NCBI RefSeq assembly: GCF_900095385.1
Contig: NZ_FMID01000004.1
Span: 1 to 64,000, forward strand
DNA from: Methanoculleus chikugoensis
Lineage (GTDB): Archaea; Halobacteriota; Methanomicrobia; Methanomicrobiales; Methanoculleaceae
Reading direction: 5' to 3'
Length of the DNA stretch: 64,000 nucleotides
Below, piece by piece: positions 16,924 to 25,475 of the stretch. Under the pieces are notes generated by a model. That model was not told the DNA's origin. It did no database searches and was given only the letters and a program-made list of their open reading frames with translations. Both the position numbers and the translations under genes were made by a program. Within the stretch, counting starts at the first letter, position 1, and each line of letters opens with the position of its first letter.

Positions 16924-18627
16924 GTGTTGCAGCGCAGGGAGCAGGGCTCGACAGAGGAAGCATACGGAGCTACCCCGACCGCAGGGCTCAGGATACCCGG
17001 GAGTATCAAGGCGCTGACCGAACGCTTCAGGCACCGGGATCAGGGTTCGACGGAAGAAAACGGAAGCATCCCGAACGGAGGAGTTCCGTCCAGGATACTT
17101 GGTGGCGTCAAAACCCTGGCCGCACGCTTCAGGGCGCGCGACGCGCCGGGGGCAGAGATCGCCTTCGATAGCCTGGCCCTCCCCTCCGCCGGCGACGGCA
17201 CGGTCAATACCTACTGGCTGGACCCCGGGTTCTCGTACGCCGTCGTCACCCGGGATAAAAACTCAAGTCTGAAGTATGAGGTCTTCGAACCCGCTCTGGA
17301 ACCCTCGGAGTACATCCTCCTCAACGAAGCCCATGACTACATACGCGATGTATTCCTCTTCGACTCGCCCCGGGAAAAGAACGAGATCAGCCTCACGTAC
17401 GACGACGTGGTGCCGATCCTGCGGCGGTTCGCACCGAAACTGGCCAAAGACCGGATCGCTGTCCTCTACTACTACCTGAAGCGCAACTTCCAGGGGTTCG
17501 GCAGGATCGAACCCCTGATGCACGACGACTACCTCGAGGACATCAGCTGCAACGGCGTCGGCGTCCCGGTCTATGTCTATCACAGGCTCTACGAGAGTAT
17601 GCCGACGAACATCACGTTTAAGGGCGACGAACTGAACCGGTTCGTCCTCAAGATCGCCCAGAAGGCGGACCGGCAGATATCGCTCACGACGCCGCTCGTC
17701 GATGCGTCGCTCCCCGACGGCTCCCGTATCCAGCTGACGTTCTCCGACATCGTCTCCACCAGGGGGAGCTCGTTCACCGTCCGGAAGTTCCGCAAAGACC
17801 CGATGACGCCCGTCTCGCTCATCGAGTACGGGACCTACAGCCCGGAGGTGCTCGCGTGCATCTGGCTTGCCGTCGAGAACCGCAAGAGCATGATCGTCGT
17901 CGGCGGGACGGCGAGCGGCAAGACCTCGACGATGAACGCGATCTCGTTCTTCATTCCCCACCACTCAAAGATCGTCTCCATCGAAGATACCCGCGAGATC
18001 CAGCTCCCGCACGAGAACTGGCTGCCGACGCAGACCCGCGAGATCAACGTCAGGGGTTCGAGAGGAGACGTTGACATGTTCGCCCTCCTCAAGGCGGCGC
18101 TCCGCCAGCGCCCCGAGTTCATCATCGTCGGGGAGGTCCGCGGCCGTGAAGCCCAGACACTCTTCCAGGCGATGAACACCGGGCATACGACGTTCTCGAC
18201 CCTCCACGCCGGCAGCATCGACGAGGCGATCAACCGCCTGGTCAGCGACCCGATCAACGTGCCGACCGCGATGCTCGGGGCGCTGGACCTGATGGTCATC
18301 CAGTCTCTCCATTACCTGAACGATGGAACAGCCAGGCGGTGCGACTCGCTCCACGAGATCCGGGTCGAGCAGGGGAGGGAGATCGTCCACGACTGCCTCT
18401 ACCGCTGGGACCCCCTCACCGATGAGTTTCACCGGGAAAGCAGCGGTTCGCATGTCCTCGACGATATCGCCAGAAGGCGCGGGTGGTCAGCCGACGAACT
18501 GGAGAGGGAACTTGCACGCCGCGCGGAGTTCCTCGCACGGATACACGCGAACGGGGGTATCGGCGTGGACGACCTGATCCGCCGGATAGCCGCATTCGGA
18601 GGAGGCGCAGATGTCGGTCCTGAGTGA
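16924..18627 (+). CDS. Type II/IV secretion system ATPase (archaeal pilus assembly, TadA/FlaI-like)
   Basis: The 567-residue ATPase powers pilus assembly. Walker A is GGTASGKTS (about 326), the Asp box includes EDTREIQLP, and Walker B is EFIIVGEVRGREA followed by the His box TGHTTFSTLHA. The N-terminus is unusual: two tandem copies of a segment of about 35 residues (QGSTEE ... G.I..LT.RFR.RD, about residues 7-70) precede the conserved domain. A GTG start at 16924 with an upstream purine-rich site was chosen. It overlaps the membrane platform gene by 17 bases, forming an assembly operon with two pilin-like genes. Confidence 0.93.
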   Translation: MLQRREQGSTEEAYGATPTAGLRIPGSIKALTERFRHRDQGSTEENGSIPNGGVPSRILGGVKTLAARFRARDAPGAEIAFDSLALPSAGDGTVNTYWLDPGFSYAVVTRDKNSSLKYEVFEPALEPSEYILLNEAHDYIRDVFLFDSPREKNEISLTYDDVVPILRRFAPKLAKDRIAVLYYYLKRNFQGFGRIEPLMHDDYLEDISCNGVGVPVYVYHRLYESMPTNITFKGDELNRFVLKIAQKADRQISLTTPLVDASLPDGSRIQLTFSDIVSTRGSSFTVRKFRKDPMTPVSLIEYGTYSPEVLACIWLAVENRKSMIVVGGTASGKTSTMNAISFFIPHHSKIVSIEDTREIQLPHENWLPTQTREINVRGSRGDVDMFALLKAALRQRPEFIIVGEVRGREAQTLFQAMNTGHTTFSTLHAGSIDEAINRLVSDPINVPTAMLGALDLMVIQSLHYLNDGTARRCDSLHEIRVEQGREIVHDCLYRWDPLTDEFHRESSGSHVLDDIARRRGWSADELERELARRAEFLARIHANGGIGVDDLIRRIAAFGGGADVGPE

Positions 18628-20413
18628 CCTGCCCCTTCCGGACGGCGGCCAGCTCCGGAGGGCGCTGCGGATGGCGCACATCCCCATCGCGTATCCCGCC
18701 TATCTGCGACAGGTCATCCTTGCCACCGCCGGCGCGGCAGCCGTATACCTCGCGATCATCGCCTACCTCACCCACGCCGGCTACCGGATCCTCCTCTTCT
18801 CCGTCGTCCCCGACGCGGCCACAAAGATCATCCTCTTCCTCGTCCTGATCGCCGGTGTCTCCGGCGCCCTCTACAGCTACCCCTTCCTCGTCGCACAGGG
18901 GAGGAAGACAGAGATCGACCTCGACCTCCCCTACGCCATCACCTACATGGAGGCCCTCTCCACCACCATGACCCTCTACGAGGTCATCCGGAAGGTCTAC
19001 GAAGAGATGGATCTCTTCGGGGAGGTTTCAAAAGAGTTCGGCGTGGTCGTGCGCGATGTGGAACTCTTCGGCGAAGACCTGCATACGGCGATGAAGAACA
19101 TCCAGCGCACCACGCCGTCGCCGAACCTCGCCGACTTCTTCAACGACCTCGCCCTCCTCTCCGACAGCGGGGGGGACATCACCGCGTTCCTCGGGGCGCG
19201 CTCCGGGTTCTTCAGGGACGTCGCGGAGCGCGAGCAGGAGATGGCGCTCCAGACCATCGAGATCATGGCCGAGGTCTACGTCACGGCGTTCGTGGCGGGC
19301 CCGATCGTCATCATGATCATGATCCTCTCGCAGAACCTCGCCGGACAGGGCGATCTCGCGGGCTGGATGCCGCTGATCACCCTCGGCATTCCTGCCGGGG
19401 CGCTGGCGATGATCGGGATCCTGTACACCCTCCTCCCCGCTGAAAATCTCCAGATCAGCCGGCAGGAGCGGGGGGACCGCGAGCGCCTCGACGTCCCGGA
19501 CCCGGGAGGAGACGTCGACCCGCGGCTGATCAAGGCCTTAAAGGCGCGGAACCGCACCCTCGGGATTATGAAGGCGCTGAGACAGCCGTTCCGTCACTAC
19601 ATCTCGAACTACGGCTGGAGCCTCGTGCTCGCGATGCTCTGCGGCGGTGGCGCCACCGCTCTTCTCCTGCTCGGCTACTTCGACGCGTGGTTCCCGATGT
19701 ACACCCTGGAGGTCGGCGTCTGCGCCATCGTCTGCGTCTCCTTCTTCCCCGTGATGATCGCCTACGAGGGGAGGCGGTGGTACGTCAACAACGTCGAGCG
19801 CCAGATGCCGGAGTTCCTGCGCGAACTTGCCGATATGAAGGATATCGGGATGACGCTCCAGTCGGCGATCCACCGGATCGCAAACACGAAACTCGGGCTC
19901 CTGAGTTCGGAACTACAGATCACCTCCGAGGAGATCCGGCGGGGCGTCAGCATCGGCAACGCCCTCGTCCGGATGGAGGAGCGGATCGGGCTCGTCTCGG
20001 TGAAGCGCGCGATATCGCTCGTGGTGAAGGCGAGCGAGATCACCGATCACCTGCGGGAGACGCTCATGGTCGCCATCAGCGACTTCGAACACTATCTCAA
20101 GATGAAACGGGAGCGGTTCAACTCGGCGTTCACCTACATCGCCGTCGTCTACCTCTCCTTCGGCGTCTACCTCTACACCGCCCTCGAACTCAATACCCGG
20201 TTCGTGTCGAGTTTCACGGCATTCGACGTCGCCCTGGACGTCGCCGGGAACACGACCGACATGTTTCACGTCGCCATCGTCCTCGGGGCGTTCTCGGGCA
20301 TCATGGCCGGGCAACTCAGCGCAAACAGCATCCTCTCCGGGTTCAAGCACAGCATCGTCTTCCTCATCGCGACGGTCGTGGTCTTCGTCGTCTTCATCGG
20401 GGGTGCTCTATGA
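18611..20413 (+). CDS. Type II secretion F-like pilus assembly membrane protein (TadC/FlaJ-like)
   Basis: The 600-residue membrane platform has two T2SSF domains (about residues 70-260 and 390-560), each followed by a pair of hydrophobic helices, plus N-terminal helices (about 30-90). This duplicated arrangement is the archaeal FlaJ/TadC type. It would sit in the membrane and couple the ATPase to pilin insertion. It overlaps both neighbours (17 bases upstream, ATGA downstream), indicating tight co-expression. Confidence 0.92.
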   Translation: MSVLSDLPLPDGGQLRRALRMAHIPIAYPAYLRQVILATAGAAAVYLAIIAYLTHAGYRILLFSVVPDAATKIILFLVLIAGVSGALYSYPFLVAQGRKTEIDLDLPYAITYMEALSTTMTLYEVIRKVYEEMDLFGEVSKEFGVVVRDVELFGEDLHTAMKNIQRTTPSPNLADFFNDLALLSDSGGDITAFLGARSGFFRDVAEREQEMALQTIEIMAEVYVTAFVAGPIVIMIMILSQNLAGQGDLAGWMPLITLGIPAGALAMIGILYTLLPAENLQISRQERGDRERLDVPDPGGDVDPRLIKALKARNRTLGIMKALRQPFRHYISNYGWSLVLAMLCGGGATALLLLGYFDAWFPMYTLEVGVCAIVCVSFFPVMIAYEGRRWYVNNVERQMPEFLRELADMKDIGMTLQSAIHRIANTKLGLLSSELQITSEEIRRGVSIGNALVRMEERIGLVSVKRAISLVVKASEITDHLRETLMVAISDFEHYLKMKRERFNSAFTYIAVVYLSFGVYLYTALELNTRFVSSFTAFDVALDVAGNTTDMFHVAIVLGAFSGIMAGQLSANSILSGFKHSIVFLIATVVVFVVFIGGAL

Positions 20414-20796
20414 ACGATGAAGCGGTATCCGAAGTCGTCGGGGAGATGCTCATGATCTCCCTCGTGCTCCTCCTCGTCGGCGTCTTCGCCGTATCGCTCG
20501 GGAACTTCCTCCCCACCGAGCGGGCGCCGACGGTCACCATCATGATGACGAATACAACGGAGAACGTCACGCTCTACCATAAGGGCGGCGACTGGGTGCG
20601 GGCGGCCGACCTCGAAATCGTCGTCTCGAACACCACCGCGACCCGGAAGTACCGCTCCGATACGTTCATCCTGTCGCCTGAAAAGCAGGTCTTCGACCTC
20701 GGGAGCAGCATCGTCGTGAACTGGACGGTCGCCGGCGACGAGACGGTGCGCCTCGTCATGCCGCGGGCGGTCCTCTTCACCGGGGAGGTGCGGTAA
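20410..20796 (+). CDS. Pilin-like protein of the pilus assembly operon (1)
   Basis: The 128-residue protein has the leader MNDEAVSEVVGEML and a hydrophobic helix (about residues 13-32), an archaeal pilin N-terminus with Glu in place of the usual Pro after Ser (VSE). The head has several NxT sites and a beta-sandwich look. The ATG overlaps the stop of the platform gene (ATGA). It is probably a minor pilin or structural subunit dedicated to this secretion ATPase. Confidence 0.85.
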   Translation: MNDEAVSEVVGEMLMISLVLLLVGVFAVSLGNFLPTERAPTVTIMMTNTTENVTLYHKGGDWVRAADLEIVVSNTTATRKYRSDTFILSPEKQVFDLGSSIVVNWTVAGDETVRLVMPRAVLFTGEVR

Positions 20797-21692
20797 TGGA
20801 CGATCGCGCCGTCTCGCCGGTCGTCGCGGCGATGCTCCTCCTCGCCGTCCTGGTGACGTTCCTTTCGGCCTACAACGCCGTCGTCATTCCCTCGCTCAAG
20901 CAGCAGGCGGAGGTGGAGCACCTGCACGCGGTCGAGGAGTCGTTCCTCGCGTTCGGGTCGGACATGACCACCGCCGCGGCGCTTAAACAGGATATGCGCC
21001 TCTCGAAACGCATCCCCCTCGGCGGGGGAGATATGATCCTCGACCCGGTCAGGTCGGGGGGGACGCTCCGGGTCATCGAGGACCCGGGAGGGCCGGTTGC
21101 GAACGTGACCCTGAACGGGACGCCCTACCACTGCAACCTGACGCGGTTCTCCTACACCCCGATGGACAACTTCTGGCGCGACCAGGGGTACGCCTGGCAG
21201 TACGGCTACACCAACGTCACTGACGGAGTCCTCCAGACGCCGCTCGAATACACGGATATGGAGGAAGTTCGCAAGGGCGCGAAGACCTCGGGGTTCGCCG
21301 GATCGCTCATCGGGATCGAGCACGAGGGTGCGGGGGGCAACTGCACCGCCGTCCGGATATCGCTCGTGACGTTCGAGCCCGGGGAAGATAACCTCGCGAG
21401 CGGAAACGGCATCGGGACGCTTTCGCTGGATGCTACGGTGGAAGAGATACCGATCAACATGACCGCCGACCCGAAAATGGAGGTTGCGGTCAACACAGCC
21501 CTCCCGGTCCCGCTGAACACATCGCTGTGGGAGAACTGCAACACGACGCTCCATGAGATGAATAAGACCTACAACAACATCGAAAACTGCACATTCTCTT
21601 CCGAAGACGGCGCGGTGACGCTCTCCTTCGCCGACGGTCAGGCACCCGGGGTGACGCTGCGCCGGGTCTGGGTCGTCGTCTCCGCCCGCTGA
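20796..21692 (+). CDS. Pilin-like surface protein of the pilus assembly operon (2)
   Basis: The 298-residue protein starts DDRAVSPVVAAMLLLAVLVTF, a pilin-type leader and helix, followed by a large N-glycosylation-site-rich extracellular domain (many NxT/S). Its length and plan resemble archaeal DUF7289-like surface proteins encoded beside FlaI/FlaJ-like pairs. The ATG overlaps the preceding stop by one base (TAATG). It may cap the fibre or mediate adhesion; that is inference. Confidence 0.82.
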   Translation: MDDRAVSPVVAAMLLLAVLVTFLSAYNAVVIPSLKQQAEVEHLHAVEESFLAFGSDMTTAAALKQDMRLSKRIPLGGGDMILDPVRSGGTLRVIEDPGGPVANVTLNGTPYHCNLTRFSYTPMDNFWRDQGYAWQYGYTNVTDGVLQTPLEYTDMEEVRKGAKTSGFAGSLIGIEHEGAGGNCTAVRISLVTFEPGEDNLASGNGIGTLSLDATVEEIPINMTADPKMEVAVNTALPVPLNTSLWENCNTTLHEMNKTYNNIENCTFSSEDGAVTLSFADGQAPGVTLRRVWVVVSAR

Positions 21693-21887
21693 AGGCGCAT
21701 AGCCGGCCGGAATGCCGCGTGGTTTGCGCCGGGCATTGTCCATCTATAACTGACCGGTGCAAACCCGGACACTGTTCCGGGCGGCCGGGGTATCCGGCCG
21801 CCTCATGACGCCGACCTGCCGGATTGACAGAATGAGTATGAACCTGAAGGGCTGGATAGCGATCGAAGAGACAGCCCCTGACCCGGC

Positions 21888-22604
21888 CTATCCGGGGACG
21901 CTCGTCATCTCGGTGCCCATCGTCACCTTCACATCGACGAATCGCCCGTCCAGGGTCACGATATAGCGTCCCGCCCGGTAGAGCTTGATCGACTTCTCCC
22001 GGTCGCTCCCGTATATCCCGTGGTAACCCTCGTCGGTGATGAGCCGGAGGGTTTCGGAGTCGCGGACGGTGACGACGAGCCGGGAGTTCGCGTCCGGTTC
22101 GGGGTGCTTCGGGGTCGCGGAGAAGGTGATGATGAAGGGCACGTCGACGACGTCCACCTGCAGCCCCCTGGCGGAATGGTAGAGGGTATACTGTTCCTCG
22201 AAGATCTTCGTCGTCTCCACGAGGGGCTTTACGGCATCCATCCGGGTCATCGGAATGGGCGTGACGTTGGCCGTGTTCGGGTTCGGGAGGTGCTCGCCGG
22301 GCTGCACCGGCACCGGATCGACCGGGATCACCGTATTCCTGTTCCCTGTCACGGAAGAAGCAGGGGCTGTTTCGCCCGGAGGCGGCTGATATGCACCCGA
22401 CCATGGCGATTCAGCAGGGTCGAGGTCGTCATCCTTTTCAAGGGCAATACATCCACAGCACGCGACGAGAAGGAGAGCGATCAGGAGGAGGGCGGGGGTT
22501 CGGACGTGCATAGCATTATCTGCACCGCGCCGCGGCATGTACATCTTTTCATCGGCCTGCCGGAACAGCCCGGCGCGCCTGCCGGACGACAGTATTCTTC
22601 TCAT
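21888..22604 (-). CDS. Duplicate of the CobN-linked lipoprotein
   Basis: The 238-residue protein is a close paralogue of the one at 5893-6627; the last 60 residues are almost identical. It has the same hydrophobic stretch and a lipobox-like VACCGC. The ATG at 22604 was chosen because GGAGAGGAG lies just upstream; a GTG five codons earlier is possible. Directly upstream sits a decayed copy of the cobN 3' end in the same order as at 6.6 kb. The lipoprotein frame remains open, so it may still be expressed, but it has lost its operon. Confidence 0.75.
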   Translation of the reverse strand: MRRILSSGRRAGLFRQADEKMYMPRRGADNAMHVRTPALLLIALLLVACCGCIALEKDDDLDPAESPWSGAYQPPPGETAPASSVTGNRNTVIPVDPVPVQPGEHLPNPNTANVTPIPMTRMDAVKPLVETTKIFEEQYTLYHSARGLQVDVVDVPFIITFSATPKHPEPDANSRLVVTVRDSETLRLITDEGYHGIYGSDREKSIKLYRAGRYIVTLDGRFVDVKVTMGTEMTSVPG

Positions 22605-22930
22605 GCCTCTCCTCTCCACAACACTTCGACATTCTCCATGCTCACCACGCGGACGGCACCGTCAATCGGGCCCTCGAATCCGGCCTTCCATCTCAAGAAT
22701 GCTTCTGTAGCCCATCGAAAACGTCCGGGTCGCGTCCGTGCGCCTCAGAAACAACCGCTTCCTGCCTGTAAACGGCTCCCATATGCCGGGAGGCGCCCCG
22801 ATACCCCTGTAACCGTTCCGATATGCCTTCTTGTAGGTCCTCTCGTATGAATGGCTCCGGCCTGCCGGAATGCTTCCCGCAGCATCGCCGGGTTGAGGAG
22901 ACAGATGATGAGGCTTTTCATGCCGTTCTC
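22605..22930 (-). pseudogene. cobN: Decayed 3' end of a second cobN copy
   Basis: The minus strand encodes fragments matching the C-terminus of CobN at 6624-10325. GAVRVVSMENVEV corresponds to GAVRVVTVEEVRA, LEMEGRI to LEMEGWI, and PDVFDGL to PDVLEGL. A further patch resembles the GYKGAGDISRQVGTVYGWEA region. There are frame changes, an in-frame stop and an apparent deletion of about 35 codons, so it cannot be functional. Gene order relative to the lipoprotein is the same as in the intact operon, showing a block duplication followed by decay. Confidence 0.85.
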
Positions 22931-23055
22931 CCGACCGTCCGCTTCTAGTACTGCAGAACTTTCGTTACGCTACCACTGATCTTATGTTAATCATATATAT
23001 TTAATAAAATCGTTTTGTCAACGAAAATAATATACGAGGTTGTTCCAAAACCTCT

Positions 23056-23451
23056 ATGCCGGGAGAGGGACGCCCCCTCCCGGGGGTCCGCATCCTCGTC
23101 ACCGCCGGAAAGCTCCTCCTACCACGAGCGGACATCGAGGGCCGGAGCATGGTCTGGTTAAAAGACCTCTATAACATCAGGATCGCGTGGGACGGCGATA
23201 CGCCGCACGTATTCTACGCGGGCGATGCACTCGAGGATGCCCGGCGCGAGAAGGCGCCGATCATCCAGTGGCTGCCGGCGGACGCGAAACTTCCCTGCAC
23301 CCTTCTGCAGCAGGAGGGAAGCCTCGAGGGGTTCTGCGAGCCGCCGGTCGCCGGCGAGGCGGACAACGTCGTCCAGTTCGAGCGGATCGGGTTTGCGAGG
23401 GTAGACTCGGCGGACGGCGGCCGGGTGAGCACGTATTTTGCGCACCGGTAG
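23056..23451 (+). pseudogene. gltX: C-terminal fragment of archaeal glutamyl-tRNA synthetase
   Basis: The 131-residue frame matches the end of the anticodon-binding domain of archaeal GltX. It carries WLKDLYNIRI, IIQWLPADA, NVVQFERIGFARVD and the terminal STYFAHR. Family members are about 550-570 residues; catalytic HIGH/KMSKS motifs and the first three quarters are absent here. The frame is intact from about 23080, so decay is recent or the fragment is retained. It abuts the cobN remnant, suggesting a recombination breakpoint. A full-length gltX is expected elsewhere in the genome. Confidence 0.85.
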
Positions 23452-23540
23452 GGCAACGTATCTTTTTCCGGGAAGAATACGAAGGTGCTGACCCGGAGCG
23501 TTACGGTCGCGTGTCCCCCCTATGCATGCAGGAACAACCG

Positions 23541-24368
23541 CTACACCCGGCACGTGCGGCATACCGGATCCAGGTTCATTTTTTTCTGAAATGCCCTCCT
23601 GTTCTTCAGGATCGTTGCTAGGTTATCCACCAACAGATTCCCGAGCGAAAGATCTGCACGGTAGCAGCAAGGAGCAACATCTCCATTCCATCTGACAAAA
23701 AGGGTTAGCCTGAATAGGGGGCAGGGCCGGGAGTGAACCACCGGCAAGGTCACTTTGCACCCGGTTTTTTTTGCGGCATTTTTAATATAGGCGAAAAGGT
23801 CTTTTTCCGATTCCGTCTGCGCTTCCGTCCACGGGAAGGAGCGTTCGAAGTTCACGGCATCGATCCCGGTTGCGCGGGCAAGATCAAACCCCTCCTCGAT
23901 GCAATTTGAATTTCCCTCTATAAGGGCAATGTTCAGGTACGTCTTCGGGGATTTCCGGTTTCCGGCGGATCGTTTCCGGATAAATCCGCTGACATTTCTC
24001 TCGACAATCGGCCCGAACAGGTGTGAATCCGGAAAACTGAAGGCGATCGCATCGAGCCCGGAGTTCAGGAGTTCGTCCGTTCTTCCGGGCAGCAACGTCG
24101 CATTCGTAGTAAAATTCACAGACATTCTCTTCCCGGAAGCGTAGGAGATCATCGCAGGAAGATCTGCATGCAGGAGCGGTTCCCCCCACCCATGGAGTGT
24201 CAGGAACCGGCTCTTCGAGGCATCGATGATCTTTCGGAACGCCTCAAAAGTGATGGATTCCTCCGACCGGTTCAGGGAACTGCGCAGACAGAACGGGCAA
24301 TTAAGGTTGCAGGCCGTCGTGGGCTCCAGCTGCAGGATCGGAGGTACTACATAGTCATACACTGACAT
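23541..24368 (-). CDS. Radical SAM protein with SPASM-like C-terminal cysteines
   Basis: The 275-residue enzyme has the radical SAM motif CNLNCPFC (about residues 19-26), the Gly-rich GWGEP and a C-terminal Cys cluster (CPLF, CCYRADL, CRTC), as in SPASM/Twitch proteins that bind extra Fe-S clusters and often modify peptides. The reaction is unknown. It is the last gene of a minus-strand operon behind a strong-RBS 60-residue gene (17 bases apart) and two paralogous membrane proteins. Context allows two readings: maturation of the small protein as a peptide substrate, or synthesis of a cofactor or metallophore. Neither is proven. Confidence 0.85.
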   Translation of the reverse strand: MSVYDYVVPPILQLEPTTACNLNCPFCLRSSLNRSEESITFEAFRKIIDASKSRFLTLHGWGEPLLHADLPAMISYASGKRMSVNFTTNATLLPGRTDELLNSGLDAIAFSFPDSHLFGPIVERNVSGFIRKRSAGNRKSPKTYLNIALIEGNSNCIEEGFDLARATGIDAVNFERSFPWTEAQTESEKDLFAYIKNAAKKTGCKVTLPVVHSRPCPLFRLTLFVRWNGDVAPCCYRADLSLGNLLVDNLATILKNRRAFQKKMNLDPVCRTCRV

Positions 24369-24385
24369 ACTGTATCTTACGGTGT

Positions 24386-24568
24386 CTATGTGGCACGAAC
24401 GATGTCCGGATCTGTCTTTGGATCTTCCCAGATGCCCAGAAGAGCACCCATTGCCTTCCTTACACCATTGGAGTTCATCACTACGATTCCTGCAATCAGT
24501 CCGACACCCAGGATATGGGCCGCCGCAAGACCGATCGCCGCTTCAGGAAGAATTACGGGTATGCACAC
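24386..24568 (-). CDS. Small 60-residue hydrophobic protein upstream of radical SAM gene
   Basis: A GTG start at 24568 is preceded by a near-perfect GGGAGGTGA ribosome-binding site, strong evidence for translation. The product has a hydrophobic, Gly/Ala-rich segment (about residues 9-30, including AAHILGVGLIAGIVV) and a polar tail with GALLGIWEDPKTDP. It could be a one-helix membrane subunit of the adjacent transporter-like proteins or a substrate peptide of the radical SAM enzyme 17 bases downstream. No known family was recognised. Confidence 0.7.
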   Translation of the reverse strand: MCIPVILPEAAIGLAAAHILGVGLIAGIVVMNSNGVRKAMGALLGIWEDPKTDPDIVRAT

Positions 24569-24629
24569 GCGAGTTCACCTCCCTTGGTTTCATAGATATG
24601 CATAACTTTTACAAAAAGATAAATATTTC

Positions 24630-25430
24630 TCATTGACCCTGCACCAAGCCGTCATCTGCTTTGCTGTACATCTTCACGAGAAGATCGATTGCATATGCGC
24701 CGGATGCAGATAGCACTCCGCCGACTGCGGCGACGCAGAGCAGTACCGGGATGATATCCGGGGCTACAGGGAATCTTCCTGCGAATGAACTGCCCCAGAA
24801 CAGCCAGAAGTGAAGGAGATAATACATGTTGGCAATGGCGGATGCAGCCAGATACTTTGCCGGGTGGCGGTAGCAGATCACTGCGTAACAGAGAGCAATC
24901 AGTGAGATAACGACGTAGCCTAGCGGGAACGAGGTGGCTGGCGCACCGTTCTCTCCCATCTTGGCCTGCCCGGCAAGGAAAAGGAGCAGGGTCGTCGCAC
25001 CAAGCACGGCCAGCAGCGCGGGAGTCACATACTTCAGGGGGGTGTTCGTGAGGGGAAGCATGGTCAGTATCTCGATGATCACGGCGACGAGTACTATCAC
25101 GTCGATTGCATGGATGCTGACAGCCTGTGTTCCGATGAGGAGGTCGATGGCGACGATCAGCAGCGACATGACCGCTGCTGTTCCCGGTTTTTTCACGAGA
25201 AGAAGACCGAGGACAAGCCAGAAGCACAGGATGCTCCCGAAGACGAACACACCCGCTCCCGGCCCCGGCAGTATCAGGAACTGGTGGACGAACCCGGCAA
25301 TGCTGCCTCCGGGCAGGAGATACACCGGCGCATACGTACCGCTGAAAACGGCAAGTATAGCAAGCAAGGCAATCATCCCCAGTTCCCTGAAGGAGAAGTA
25401 TCCGGTTGATTTCATTTCTTTTCCGATCAT
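24630..25430 (-). CDS. Polytopic membrane protein, ECF S-component-like (paralogue 2)
   Basis: The 266-residue protein has six or more helices and shares with its neighbour (25476-26345) the blocks YLLPGG, LPGPGAG, LVKKPGT and AKMGENGAPATSFPLGY. The first helices and KPGxA-type loop resemble YkoE-like ECF substrate-binding subunits, but no ECF ATPase is nearby, so this is tentative. The ATG at 25430 overlaps the stop of a 10-codon leader frame (ATGA) and seems translationally coupled to it. Genes follow in the order paralogue 1, paralogue 2, small protein, radical SAM. Confidence 0.75.
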   Translation of the reverse strand: MIGKEMKSTGYFSFRELGMIALLAILAVFSGTYAPVYLLPGGSIAGFVHQFLILPGPGAGVFVFGSILCFWLVLGLLLVKKPGTAAVMSLLIVAIDLLIGTQAVSIHAIDVIVLVAVIIEILTMLPLTNTPLKYVTPALLAVLGATTLLLFLAGQAKMGENGAPATSFPLGYVVISLIALCYAVICYRHPAKYLAASAIANMYYLLHFWLFWGSSFAGRFPVAPDIIPVLLCVAAVGGVLSASGAYAIDLLVKMYSKADDGLVQGQ

Positions 25431-25459
25431 TGGCGCACATCCCAAAACAGTTGTGTCAT
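25427..25459 (-). CDS. Ten-codon leader frame coupled to the membrane protein gene
   Basis: ATG at 25459 follows a strong AGGAGGGAGG site and encodes MTQLFWDVRQ before a TGA that overlaps the next ATG (ATGA, 25427-25430). The downstream gene has no good ribosome-binding site of its own, so it may depend on reinitiation from this mini-frame. It could also be chance. Confidence 0.4.
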   Translation of the reverse strand: MTQLFWDVRQ

Positions 25460-25475
25460 TTGATCCCTCCCTCCT

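Noticed and set aside
23056-23451. Independent small gene
   Set aside because: Its motifs match only the end of archaeal GltX, so it is treated as a fragment.
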